Below, piece after piece: positions 42,220 to 50,783 of a stretch of DNA of 64,000 nt. Each line of letters starts with the position of its first letter. Position 1 is the stretch's first letter. This stretch comes from Rhodospirillaceae bacterium. GTDB taxonomy: Bacteria > Pseudomonadota > Alphaproteobacteria > Rhodospirillales > Rhodospirillaceae. Under the pieces are notes generated by a model that worked only from the letters and a program-made list of their open reading frames with translations, was not told where the DNA came from and did no database searches. Location of the stretch: positions 248,001 through 312,000 of the forward strand of contig JAQWRV010000011.1 of assembly GCA_029243545.1 (NCBI GenBank), read 5' to 3'. Made by a program: the position numbers and the translations under genes.

Positions 42220-43487
42220 GACAACATATTCCGGGGATCAACGATCTCCCCCGCCACGGCCGCCGCCGCCACTGTGTAAGGCGAGCCGAGATAAACGAAG
42301 GCCTTGTTAGATCCCATACGGCCTTGGAAGTTGCGATTGGTGGAAGAGATGCACACCTCACCTTCAGCGATGATGCCAGCACCCAAACCAGCGCAAGCGC
42401 CACATCCAGATGGCAAAATCAGGCCGCCCGCTTCCGTAATGGTTGCCAGGGTGCCGTCGGCAGCGGCTTCTCGCATGATTTTTTTCGACGACGGCGCCAC
42501 CATGAGCCGGGTGCCTGATTTGACTTGGCGGCCCCTCAGCACAGACGCGACCATGTGAAGGTCCGTCAGCTTGGCGCCGACACAGGCGCCGATGTACGCC
42601 TGATCAACTTTAATATGATCTTTCTCGAAGTCTTGTGCGGCGCCTGAGTTGGATGGTCTGTGTGGCGCGGCAACTTGGGGGGCTAGGGTGCTAGAATTAA
42701 ACGCATGGTCCGCGCAAAATGTTGCGTCGTCATCGCTACGCCACTCAAGCGCATCAGCGGCGGGCTCGGTGCCGCCATCGCGTATGGCTTGTAATGTAAT
42801 TTCATCGGGGGCAACAAGCCCCGTCTCAGCGCCCAGCTCTGCCGCCATGTTGGTCAGCACCATCCGTTCCATCATCGACATATTGCGAATGCTCTTACCG
42901 CCAAACTCAATGGCTTTGAAGGCGTTTTCCATGCCCAGTTCACGGGCGAGAAACAGCATAATGTCTTTGGCCGTAACGCCCGGCCCGAAAGCGCCTGACC
43001 AATCCACCTTGATCGTCTCCGGCACGACGGACCAGATCTCTCCCGTGATCACTACGCCAGTCATTTCAATGGCACCGAAGCCGGCCATGTAGCATCCGAA
43101 GGCGCCGCCCATGGTCGAGTGGCTATCACCGCCGGTACAGAACATGCCTGGCTGTAAATGACCATTTTCAGCCATCAGCACATGGCAAATGCCTTCCATG
43201 TCATAAAAATGTTTGATGTCGAATTTCTTTACGAAGTCGCGCGTCAGCTTGAGGATCGCGGCGCTTTGTGGGTCGGCGGCGGGCACGAAATGATCGGCCA
43301 CCACCACCACTTTATCTTTGTCGTAGACACCGACGCCGAGTTGATCTAGCCGCGGCCAGATTTTACGGGGTCCGCCAGAATCCAAGATCATCGCCAGGTC
43401 GACGGCGCAGGTGACGATCTCGCCCGGTGCGACGCTGTCACGCCCTGACGCCCGCGCCATGATCTTCTGTATAAGGGTATTGCCCAT
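42216..43487 (-). CDS. Aconitase-superfamily hydratase, large subunit (LeuC-like)
   Basis: A 423-residue protein binding a [4Fe-4S] cluster through Cys302 (AYIGACVGAKLTDL), Cys362 and Cys365 (PSGCGACAGLG). FCTGGDSHSTMGGAFGCYMA and IKVDWSGAFGPGVTAKDIML are typical. The first cluster motif is IGACVGAK instead of the LeuC I-G-S-C-T-N-x-R, so substrate contacts differ from isopropylmalate isomerase. The group includes homoaconitase-like and 2,3-dimethylmaleate hydratase large subunits. It is the first gene of the minus-strand run; about 205 bases separate it from a divergent methyltransferase gene and should carry both promoters. Confidence 0.9.
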   Translation of the reverse strand: MGNTLIQKIMARASGRDSVAPGEIVTCAVDLAMILDSGGPRKIWPRLDQLGVGVYDKDKVVVVADHFVPAADPQSAAILKLTRDFVKKFDIKHFYDMEGICHVLMAENGHLQPGMFCTGGDSHSTMGGAFGCYMAGFGAIEMTGVVITGEIWSVVPETIKVDWSGAFGPGVTAKDIMLFLARELGMENAFKAIEFGGKSIRNMSMMERMVLTNMAAELGAETGLVAPDEITLQAIRDGGTEPAADALEWRSDDDATFCADHAFNSSTLAPQVAAPHRPSNSGAAQDFEKDHIKVDQAYIGACVGAKLTDLHMVASVLRGRQVKSGTRLMVAPSSKKIMREAAADGTLATITEAGGLILPSGCGACAGLGAGIIAEGEVCISSTNRNFQGRMGSNKAFVYLGSPYTVAAAAVAGEIVDPRNMLS

Positions 43488-43692
43488 AGGTTTTGTTCTC
43501 CGGCGCCGACTTTAGTCTGTTATATCTCTATCGCTAAGTCTTTAGAGGCGTTGGTTTCCTTGATGATCGTGCGGTGGCGGAAACGACCCCTCGTCACCTC
43601 AGATTGATGCGTGTCATGCCTTTTCTGTAAGGCGAACGGCGCATCTCTTCAAGCGGTAGCAATTTTAAGTCTATGGCTATAAAAAGTTAATT
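43488..43692. promoter_or_regulatory. Divergent promoter region between hydratase operon and methyltransferase gene
   Basis: About 205 bases with no gene, between oppositely oriented operons. The last 40 bases before the methyltransferase start are AT-rich (GGCTATAAAAAGTTAATT), and CTAAGTCTTTAGAG forms an imperfect inverted repeat near 43532-43545. No clear sigma-70 pair or known operator can be named. Confidence 0.4.
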
Positions 43693-44931
43693 ATGTCTAT
43701 TGCCTTGCCCCCGCCCTATGACCGGCTCAATCGGCACTCTATGCTGCCTGAAGCAAGCCACGACGAGTCGGCGCGGATGAATTTCCTGGCCAACATGAAC
43801 GCGCACATCGGCACGGCACTGTTTCCCGGCGTTTCTACGGCATACGAGAATTGCGCTAAACCGGCATTTGAAAAGGAGCACGGTCGTGCACCCGCCACGT
43901 CTATTGAAGTGCGCGAGGCCATCAAACCCGAGCCGGCTTTTCAATTCTGGTCGGCTTTTCGCCTTAATACTCAGGAGACCCGCCAACAGGTTGGACGGGA
44001 ATTTGTGTTCCGGCGGATTGATGGCCTGATTGCAAAAGCCAAAGAGATGAATGAGGGCAGTAAACGGCTGCGGCTCGATTCCTCGGTGGAAATTCCCCGC
44101 TATATTTCAGAGGTCGATAACCATGTAATGCCCGGTAGTTATTACACCGAAGTCCTACCGGACGATATCTCAGCACCGGCCAATTATGAATCGGGTCACT
44201 ACACCACGGTCGCGGGTGGCACCGGACCGAAGAGCGATCTCGTCGGGCGCACCATGGCGAAATGGCTGAAAGACACGCGACCAGACTTCGCTCCAAAACG
44301 CATTATCGATATGGGCGGCGGTGCGGGTTTTAACACTTTACCCATTGCGGAAGCCTATCCCGATGCAGAAGTCTGGGTGGTCGATGTTGCTGCGCCCATG
44401 CTGCGCTATGGTCACGCCCGCGCTAAAGAGATGGGCGTTGACAACGTTATCTTTCAGCAGGCCGACGCCGAAACGGTGGATATAGAGCCCGACAGTGCTG
44501 ACCTCGTGCTCTCGGCCATGTTCTTCCACGAAACGTCGACCAAAGCAGTGAAGGGGCTGCTGCAAAAGTGTAACGACCTGCTCGTACCCGGCGGCATGAT
44601 GCTGCATATGGAACAGCCCAACTTCGACCCTGACACCACGCCGTTCGAGAAATTCGTCCGCGACTGGGACTCATGGTATAACGCTGAACCGTTCTGGGCA
44701 AAGCTGCACACCATGGATGTTATCGACGAAATGGTGGCTGCCGGCTTTGAGGCAGGCTCGACCTTCGAAGCCTCGGCGCCGGTGGACCGCACCAGCGATA
44801 CCTATCCCGCTTGGGCCAAATCAGTCAGCCGCCACTCTCACGAGGCGAAGATGCGGGAAACGGCGGAAAAGCCGAATCCTAAGAAAGCTGGGGGCATGTA
44901 CATGTTTGGAGCCTATAAACAGGCCTCCTGA
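43693..44931 (+). CDS. Class I SAM-dependent methyltransferase with long N-terminal domain, copy 1
   Basis: A 412-residue protein. The last 220 residues form a Rossmann methyltransferase: motif I RIIDMGGGAGFNTLPIAE (about 203-220), acidic loop VWVVDVAAPMLRYGHARAKE, VDIEPDSADLVLSAMFFHE and LLVPGGMMLHMEQPNF. The first 200 residues are helical (ESARMNFLANMNAHIGTALF, EVREAIKPEPAFQFW) and shared only with the copy at 60857-62035 in this window. The ribosome-binding site is weak. The substrate is unknown. It opens the plus-strand arm with glutaryl-CoA dehydrogenase and FAD oxidase genes. Confidence 0.85.
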   Translation: MSIALPPPYDRLNRHSMLPEASHDESARMNFLANMNAHIGTALFPGVSTAYENCAKPAFEKEHGRAPATSIEVREAIKPEPAFQFWSAFRLNTQETRQQVGREFVFRRIDGLIAKAKEMNEGSKRLRLDSSVEIPRYISEVDNHVMPGSYYTEVLPDDISAPANYESGHYTTVAGGTGPKSDLVGRTMAKWLKDTRPDFAPKRIIDMGGGAGFNTLPIAEAYPDAEVWVVDVAAPMLRYGHARAKEMGVDNVIFQQADAETVDIEPDSADLVLSAMFFHETSTKAVKGLLQKCNDLLVPGGMMLHMEQPNFDPDTTPFEKFVRDWDSWYNAEPFWAKLHTMDVIDEMVAAGFEAGSTFEASAPVDRTSDTYPAWAKSVSRHSHEAKMRETAEKPNPKKAGGMYMFGAYKQAS

Positions 44932-45040
44932 GCACAGTCGCGCTTGTCGGCCCGGCCCCATCCCCGGTACATTCAACTCCACCGTATTCATTAGCATATC
45001 CCGCCTCTTCAAAACGCCAGGCGGGTGAGGGATAACATAA

Positions 45041-46288
45041 ATGGCCGCAGAACATTCGGCGGAAACGCCATCCGCTACGCCTGCCAAATCAGGGGCAAAA
45101 TCACTGGCCACAAAATGGGGTAAGTTTGTTTGGGAGGACCCGTTCCTAATCGCAGACCTGCTGACCGAAGAAGAGCGTATGGTGAGGGATTCCGCCCGCG
45201 CCTTTGCCCAAGACAAACTTCAGCCCCGCATCATCGAAGCCTTCCGATCTGAAACCTATGATCCTGATCTCTACCCTGAGATGGGTGCCCTCGGCTTGCT
45301 CGGCGCGACAGCGCCCGAGACCTACGGCGGCTCTGCCTTAGGGCATGTGGCCTATGGACTTATCGGCCGGGAAATTGAGAAAGTGGATTCCGGTTACCGC
45401 TCCATGATCAGCGTGCAATCCTCATTGGTGATCTATCCCATCACCGCCTATGGCTCTGAGAAACAGCACCAGAAATATCTGCCAGGCCTTATCAAAGGTG
45501 AGTTGGTGGGTTGTTTCGGTCTCACCGAACCAGACTCCGGTTCCGATCCGGGCGGCATGGCCACGCGCGCGACAAAAACCGACGGCGGCTATGTGCTCAA
45601 CGGCACGAAGATGTGGATTTCCAATTCTCCCGTCGCCGATGTTTTCGTCATCTGGGCCAAAACCGAAGACGATGTTATCCGTGGCTTTGTTTTGGAGAAG
45701 GGGGCGGAGGGCCTCTCAGCGCCGAAGATCGAAGGCAAGTTGTCTCTGCGCGCTTCTATCACCGGCGAAATTGTTATGGACAATGTCGAAGTGGGTGAAG
45801 ATGCGTTGCTGCCCAATGTCCAAGGTCTCAAAGGTCCGTTTGGCTGTCTCAACAAAGCACGCTACGGCATTGCCTGGGGCACCATGGGTGCGGCGGAATT
45901 TTGCTGGCATTCAGCGCGGCAATACACACTGGACCGCATTCAGTTCGGCAGGCCGTTGGCGCAGAACCAGCTCATTCAAAAGAAGCTCGCCGACATGCAA
46001 ACCGAAATCACACTAGGGTTGCTCGCGGCGCTGCGTGTGGGGCGCATGATCGACGCCGGGCAGTGTGCACCGGAAGACATCTCCATCATCAAACGCAACA
46101 ACGCCGGTAAGGCGCTTGATATTGCGCGCATGTCGCGGGACATGCACGGCGGCAACGGCGTAAGCGATGAGTTTCACATCATGCGGCATGCCATGAACCT
46201 TGAAGCCGTCAACACCTATGAAGGCACACACGATGTGCACGCGCTTATTCTGGGCCGCGCGCAAACCGGCTTACAAGCGTTTTTCTAG
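45041..46288 (+). CDS. gcdH: Glutaryl-CoA dehydrogenase
   Basis: GcdH oxidises and decarboxylates glutaryl-CoA to crotonyl-CoA, passing electrons to ETF. The 415-residue protein has the acyl-CoA dehydrogenase signatures [20 protein letters not shown] and [15 protein letters not shown]. The GcdH-like block is [20 protein letters not shown] and [20 protein letters not shown]. The catalytic Glu394 lies in [17 protein letters not shown]. About 25 Ala/Ser/Lys-rich residues extend the N terminus. Glutaryl-CoA arises from lysine, tryptophan or aromatic degradation; no other gene of those routes is visible next to it, so a related acyl-CoA could be the real substrate. Confidence 0.88.
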   Translation: MAAEHSAETPSATPAKSGAKSLATKWGKFVWEDPFLIADLLTEEERMVRDSARAFAQDKLQPRIIEAFRSETYDPDLYPEMGALGLLGATAPETYGGSALGHVAYGLIGREIEKVDSGYRSMISVQSSLVIYPITAYGSEKQHQKYLPGLIKGELVGCFGLTEPDSGSDPGGMATRATKTDGGYVLNGTKMWISNSPVADVFVIWAKTEDDVIRGFVLEKGAEGLSAPKIEGKLSLRASITGEIVMDNVEVGEDALLPNVQGLKGPFGCLNKARYGIAWGTMGAAEFCWHSARQYTLDRIQFGRPLAQNQLIQKKLADMQTEITLGLLAALRVGRMIDAGQCAPEDISIIKRNNAGKALDIARMSRDMHGGNGVSDEFHIMRHAMNLEAVNTYEGTHDVHALILGRAQTGLQAFF

Positions 46289-46294
46289 AGTTGG

Positions 46295-46402
46295 ATGGTG
46301 CGCATGATGTCGTTTAACCCTGTTGCCGGTCAGATGGTCGGCGGCAAAACCTGGGTCATCGAAGACGATAAAGTAAGATCCACCGAAGACTATGGTTTAT
46401 AG
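46295..46402 (+). CDS. Possible 35-residue peptide after gcdH
   Basis: A short frame (MVRMMSFNPVAGQMVGGKTW then VIEDDKVRSTEDYGL) begins six bases after the gcdH stop and ends 38 bases before the FAD oxidase gene. AGAG lies just upstream of the ATG. The ending looks protein-like, but the frame is short and no family is recognised. It could be a leader peptide, a tiny coupled gene or a gene remnant. Confidence 0.2.
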   Translation: MVRMMSFNPVAGQMVGGKTWVIEDDKVRSTEDYGL

Positions 46403-46440
46403 GCGTAGTTATACAAAACAAAACACTCGGGAGCACAACC

Positions 46441-48033
46441 ATGAACGTCGATCCTACCGCTAAGAATGACCGCTTGGTACAAACCCTGACCGACATCCTC
46501 GGTGCTGATCAGGTCATTACCGATGAAGCGGAGCGCGCGTTTTATGCCGCTGATGTCTACTCCGTCGGTGCAACGCCCTCTGTGGCCATTAAGCCAACTG
46601 ATAAAGATACATGCGCCCAAGCTATCGCAGCGGCCACCAAAGAAGGTTACGCGGTGGTGCCCCGCGGTGGCGGCATGTCTTACACCGGCGGTTACCGGCC
46701 GGTGCGCGAAGACACCGTGACCGTTGATTTCAGCGCCATGAACAAGATCATCGAGATCAACGAAGAGGATCTCTACATCACGGTCGAAGCCGGTGTGACG
46801 TGGAGCCAGATTTATAAAGAACTGAAACCCCGTGGTCTGCGTCTGCCCATGTTCGGTACATTCTCGGGCGTGCGTGCGACTGTCGGCGGTGGTTTGTCCA
46901 ACGGCGCCTTGTTCATGGGCACAGGCCGGTATGGCACAGCGGCCGAGATGGTTCAATGCATTGAAGTGATACTGGCCGACGGCGCGTTGTTAAAAACCGG
47001 TCAGCCCGGGTTCAAGAACGTCGATAAACCCTTCTACCGCACCTATGGACCCGATCTTACGGGGCTCTTTGTTCACGATGCCGGATCGCTCGGCTTCAAA
47101 GTGCAGGCAACTTTTAAGATGATAAGCATTCCGGCGGTGACGGACTTCGCCTCGTTCTGTTTTCCCGATTTTAACTCCACCGCTAAAGCGCTGTCTGACA
47201 TCGCGCGCACCGGTGCGGCAGAAGAAGCCTATGTGTTCGATCCAGGCTCGACCAAAAAGAACATGGCTGCTGAAAACATCATTGAAGACATCAAAACTCT
47301 TGGTGCTGTGGTCAAGGGCCAGTCGGGTTGGCTAAAGGGATTAGTCGAAGGGGCTAAGCTGGTGGTCGCAGGGCGTGATTTCTTAGAAGAGGGAGCGTTT
47401 TCGCTTCACACGGTAGCCTCGGGAAATTGCCGGGAAGCGGTCGATGTTGATATTCAACGCATTCGGGATGCTGCCCTTAAAAACGGCGGAGAAGAAATTC
47501 CCAACTCCATTCCTAAAGCTGTGCGGGCTGATCCCTTCAAGCCACTAAATGGCATCTTAGGGCCTGACGGTGACCGTTGGGCCGCGCTCAATGCCAAGGT
47601 CGGGCATTCCCTTGCTCTCCCGATGATGCATGAGAACGAGGCTATGCTTGATACTTACAAAGAAAAAATGGAAGTGCATGGCATCTACGTGACCCGGTTG
47701 ATGATCGCTATTGGCCAGCATCATTTTTCCTATGAGCCGGTGATGCATTGGTTCGATGAGTGGCACCCCGTTCACAAACGTACACCGGAGCCGAGTCATC
47801 TCAAAACACTAACGGAACCGGAGCCTAACCCGGAGGCTTCCGCCTTGGTCACCGAGATCCGCGAAAAGACCATCGCAATTTTCACCCAGTATGGGGCTGC
47901 GTCTAATCAGATAGGCAAGACCTACCCGTACTTCGATTCTCTCAGGCCGGAAACGGCGAAGGTTATGGGCGGCATCAAAAAATTGCTCGACCCCGATGGC
48001 GTCGTGAACCCCGAAACGCTAGGGTTTAAGTAA
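46441..48033 (+). CDS. FAD-linked (VAO/PCMH-type) oxidase or dehydrogenase, copy 1
   Basis: A 530-residue flavoprotein of the FAD_binding_4 group (glycolate oxidase GlcD, 4-cresol dehydrogenase and vanillyl-alcohol oxidase relatives). The pyrophosphate-binding segment is VVPRGGGMSYTGGYRPVRED (about residues 73-92). TVGGGLSNGALFMGTGRYGT and YGPDLTGLFVHDAGSLGFKV follow, and the C terminus KLLDPDGVVNPETLGF is typical. No Fe-S motif or signal peptide is present. It presumably oxidises an alcohol or hydroxy acid. A paralogue is at 55350-56927 on the opposite strand. It is co-directional with gcdH upstream and two VOC genes downstream. Confidence 0.87.
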   Translation: MNVDPTAKNDRLVQTLTDILGADQVITDEAERAFYAADVYSVGATPSVAIKPTDKDTCAQAIAAATKEGYAVVPRGGGMSYTGGYRPVREDTVTVDFSAMNKIIEINEEDLYITVEAGVTWSQIYKELKPRGLRLPMFGTFSGVRATVGGGLSNGALFMGTGRYGTAAEMVQCIEVILADGALLKTGQPGFKNVDKPFYRTYGPDLTGLFVHDAGSLGFKVQATFKMISIPAVTDFASFCFPDFNSTAKALSDIARTGAAEEAYVFDPGSTKKNMAAENIIEDIKTLGAVVKGQSGWLKGLVEGAKLVVAGRDFLEEGAFSLHTVASGNCREAVDVDIQRIRDAALKNGGEEIPNSIPKAVRADPFKPLNGILGPDGDRWAALNAKVGHSLALPMMHENEAMLDTYKEKMEVHGIYVTRLMIAIGQHHFSYEPVMHWFDEWHPVHKRTPEPSHLKTLTEPEPNPEASALVTEIREKTIAIFTQYGAASNQIGKTYPYFDSLRPETAKVMGGIKKLLDPDGVVNPETLGFK

Positions 48034-48153
48034 GGAAATATATTCCCATGGACCCGCGCATTATCCGACCTATTTTGGCCGGTAGCTCATACTGAATACG
48101 CGTTACATGCCGTAGAGTGAGACCCAGCAAGACCGGACCATAGCGGAAATTTC

Positions 48154-49140
48154 ATGCCAGACACACGGCCAACGGATACCCACCTCAAACGCACGACCGT
48201 CCTGGTAAACGACTGCAGCAGCTCCATTGCCTTTTATCGCGATGTCCTTGGCATGAAGGAGTACTACAACCAGACCATGTTAGTTGGCGGCAAGATCATC
48301 CCCGCCGGTGAGCCGGGGGCTGAAGTGCATCTTGGCATCATGGAAGGCAACCGGTCCGATATCGCCAAGCTGGGTATTCTTGAATGGACGGGGCCGCGCC
48401 TGCCGGAAAACCCCGGCTTCGCAGACCGTAGCCGCCTCGCTATTGGCGATGTGGTCTTTGTCTGTGAAACACCCGACATGGACCCGCTGATCGAACGCCT
48501 CAGTGCCTCAAGCGATTGCCGCATGCATTGTCCGCCCCACGACTGGGCGGTGCCGTCGCCGGACGGCAAGGGCGAAATTCAAATGACGACGCTGTCATTC
48601 TTCGATCCTGACGGCTTGTTCTTCGAGGTTAATTCCAAACGCAACATGCCGAATATTGATGCCTTCGGTATCAAACGAACGACCCTCATTGTTCGTGATA
48701 TTCAAAAGTCGGTGGACTTCTACGCCACCATCATGGGCATGAAGGTCTGGTACGATCAGGAAATGCCGGTAGGCGGCGAAGTGCTGCCTGCCGGAGAGCC
48801 CGGCGCTCAGGTGCGTGTAGTCATCCTGCAAGGCAACGATTCGGAAGTGGGTATGCTCGGCCTAATGCAATATCTTGATCCGCCGGTGGGACACCCGGGC
48901 CCCTATGCTAAAACCATCGGCATAGGCACCGCTATGTTCGTCGCCAGCGCGGAAGATGTCACCGTCATTGCCGCGCGCATGGCAGCGTCAGAAGCGGAGT
49001 ATGGCCACACCATTCATTGCCCGCCTGATCACGATGAAGTGCCGGGCGCCGACGGCAAGACCATACAGCTCACCACCATGTCGTTCTTCGATCCCGACGG
49101 GTACTTTTATGAACTCAACACCCGCAAAGAAGTTGGTTAA
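48154..49140 (+). CDS. Two-module VOC-family protein
   Basis: A 328-residue protein with two closely similar VOC modules: LKRTTVLVNDCSSSIAFYRD (residues 9-28) and IKRTTLIVRDIQKSVDFYAT (about 173-192). Each continues with GGKIIPAGEPGAEVHLGIME or GGEVLPAGEPGAQVRVVILQ, ends in an HCPP-(H/D)-D segment, then FFDPDGLFFEVNS or FFDPDGYFYELNT. The internal symmetry indicates duplication of one module. The final Glu of each FFDPDG-x-x-(F/Y)-E is a normal metal ligand, whereas the first-strand His is Thr. It differs from the six-member array family. No leader. Confidence 0.83.
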   Translation: MPDTRPTDTHLKRTTVLVNDCSSSIAFYRDVLGMKEYYNQTMLVGGKIIPAGEPGAEVHLGIMEGNRSDIAKLGILEWTGPRLPENPGFADRSRLAIGDVVFVCETPDMDPLIERLSASSDCRMHCPPHDWAVPSPDGKGEIQMTTLSFFDPDGLFFEVNSKRNMPNIDAFGIKRTTLIVRDIQKSVDFYATIMGMKVWYDQEMPVGGEVLPAGEPGAQVRVVILQGNDSEVGMLGLMQYLDPPVGHPGPYAKTIGIGTAMFVASAEDVTVIAARMAASEAEYGHTIHCPPDHDEVPGADGKTIQLTTMSFFDPDGYFYELNTRKEVG

Positions 49141-49166
49141 CTGAAGCACAAATTAGGTATGCACTC

Positions 49167-50120
49167 ATGTCCGACACCATTCTTAAACGCACCACCCTAA
49201 TCGTCCGCGACGCCGAACAGCAGAAAAACTTTTATGAACAAGTTTTTGGCTGGGCCGTGTCCTATGACGCAGAGATGGAGCTGTCCGGCGGCATTCTGCC
49301 CTGCGGCAAACCCGGGGACCGGGTGAAGCTCTACATGATGGAAGGCGCCGACAAAGAAATCGGTAAAATCGGCATTGTCGAATGGCTCGATCCAAAATTG
49401 CCTGATCCCGGTCCAGCGCCGCACCGTCTCGGCATCGGCGATGTGGTGCTGGTGGCCGACGTGCCCGACATGAAAACTCTTGTGGCCAAGGTGGAGGCCT
49501 TTCCCGGTGCGCGCGTTTACTCCGCGCCAGCCGACGGCACCTTCCCCGATCCACGCGGTGAGGGCGACATAGAATACTGCTCTGCCACTTTGTTTGATCC
49601 GGAAGGTTTCTTCTACGAGCTTTACTACCGCTACAACCGGCCTAACCCGGAGCAGTTTCTCCTGCGCCGCACCACCTGTATCGGCCGCGATGTGGACCGT
49701 ACCATCGATTTCTTCACCAACACCCTAGGCCTGACCAAGTACCAGGACTCCACCATGGACATCGAAGGCCAGCTGGCCGCCGGTAAGCCCGGCGACACTG
49801 TGCGCTTCGCCGTTTGCAAAGCCGAGCACGATTATTACGGCATGGCTGCCAGCCTGCAGTTCGTCAAAGATCCATTGGATGACCCCGGCGAGCACTCATG
49901 GAACCTGGGCATCGGCAAGGCGGTGTTTGTCGCCGGCACAAAAGATGCCGCCACGCTGTATGAGCGCGTCAAGGAATCAGGAGTGAAGGTGACCAAAGAA
50001 TTGTTCTCCCGCGCTGTGCCGAGAACCGGCGGGCAGGGCGAAACCCAGATGCGCTCCATGGGCTTCCACGACCCGGATGGTTTTGTCTGGGAGGTTAACC
50101 AGCGCGAGGACGGGAAGTAG
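49167..50120 (+). CDS. Two-module VOC-family protein
   Basis: A 317-residue relative of the preceding product, with modules starting LKRTTLIVRDAEQQKNFYEQ and LRRTTCIGRDVDRTIDFFTN. The first module ends YCSATLFDPEGFFYELYYRY and the second MRSMGFHDPDGFVWEVNQRE. The gene begins 26 bases after the preceding VOC gene, so they are probably co-expressed and could act as a pair. The first-strand metal His is again replaced by Thr. Reaction unknown. Confidence 0.83.
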   Translation: MSDTILKRTTLIVRDAEQQKNFYEQVFGWAVSYDAEMELSGGILPCGKPGDRVKLYMMEGADKEIGKIGIVEWLDPKLPDPGPAPHRLGIGDVVLVADVPDMKTLVAKVEAFPGARVYSAPADGTFPDPRGEGDIEYCSATLFDPEGFFYELYYRYNRPNPEQFLLRRTTCIGRDVDRTIDFFTNTLGLTKYQDSTMDIEGQLAAGKPGDTVRFAVCKAEHDYYGMAASLQFVKDPLDDPGEHSWNLGIGKAVFVAGTKDAATLYERVKESGVKVTKELFSRAVPRTGGQGETQMRSMGFHDPDGFVWEVNQREDGK

Positions 50121-50129
50121 CATGCGACA

Positions 50130-50294
50130 ATGACGTTTCTTGAGACACTGTCACTCGATCTTTCCGTGATTGCTTTTGTATTAGCGGTTTATATTGCTGC
50201 AGTCGCCACGCTTGGCCCGACGTTCCTCCGACGACAACGGTATCGTCATTTGGGACAGTCAGGCCATACGGGGGCATCTGGCGCGCACCTATGA
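50130..50294 (+). pseudogene. 5' fragment of a membrane protein gene
   Basis: A 54-codon frame starting MTFLETLSLDLSVIAFVLAV with one membrane segment (about residues 10-28), which then runs into out-of-frame glutathione transferase sequence at about 50222. The start resembles the first helix of DUF599-type membrane proteins, a tentative comparison. The fragment is fused to the GST remnant, so both look like leftovers of a deletion. Confidence 0.35.
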
Positions 50295-50668
50295 CGAGTC
50301 GGGGCGCTGGTTTCCAAACTATCCACTTACACTCGCGTGCGTGATGCAGTGGTTGCAGATGGCCAATGAAGAAGTGGCGGCTTTGGCGTGGGCCCGGGTC
50401 ACGGTGTTGATGAAACAACCGCGCGACCGTCTGGGTGAGCTGCAGTCAAAGGGCCGAGCTGGACTGTGCGTGATTAACGAACAGCTGGCCGATCACAGCC
50501 TACTTGCCGGAACTGATCACCTCACCATTGGCGACGTCTCCTGTCTTCCTTATGCAGGTGTGGCCGAGCAAGGGGGGCGCATTCTCCGATTACCCGCATG
50601 TCCAGCGCGGGCGCAGGGCAGTTATCGCCTTGCCGGGATACATCCCGATGCCAGGTTTAGAGGGCTGA
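50194..50668 (+). pseudogene. Truncated and frameshifted glutathione S-transferase gene
   Basis: From about 50225 the frame encodes GIVIWDSQAIRGHLARTYDE, then RWFPNYPLTLACVMQWLQMA and HLTIGDVSCLPYAGVAEQGG, matching a GST from the D-S-x-A-I glutathione turn to the C-terminal domain. The thioredoxin strand upstream is missing. After GGR (about 50582) the family sequence continues in another frame as SDYPHVQRGRRAVIALPGYI and ends at a TGA at 50666-50668. Both a 5' deletion and a frameshift are needed, so the gene is dead. It lies between the VOC pair and the nitrilase gene. Confidence 0.65.
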
Positions 50669-50783
50669 CAACTTTTCGCCGGGCGTCACCAGCCGAACGA
50701 TCCACCGGTGCCATTTGTCGTCGCGCCCCGTCCGTACCAGGATAGGATCATAAACCGATCCAAAATCTTCAGGAGACCCACCT

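Noticed and set aside
41698-43487. Isopropylmalate isomerase for leucine synthesis (leuCD)
   Set aside because: The first cluster motif departs from the LeuC form, no leuA or leuB is near, and a C-C lyase gene overlaps the small subunit gene, so a catabolic hydratase is more likely.
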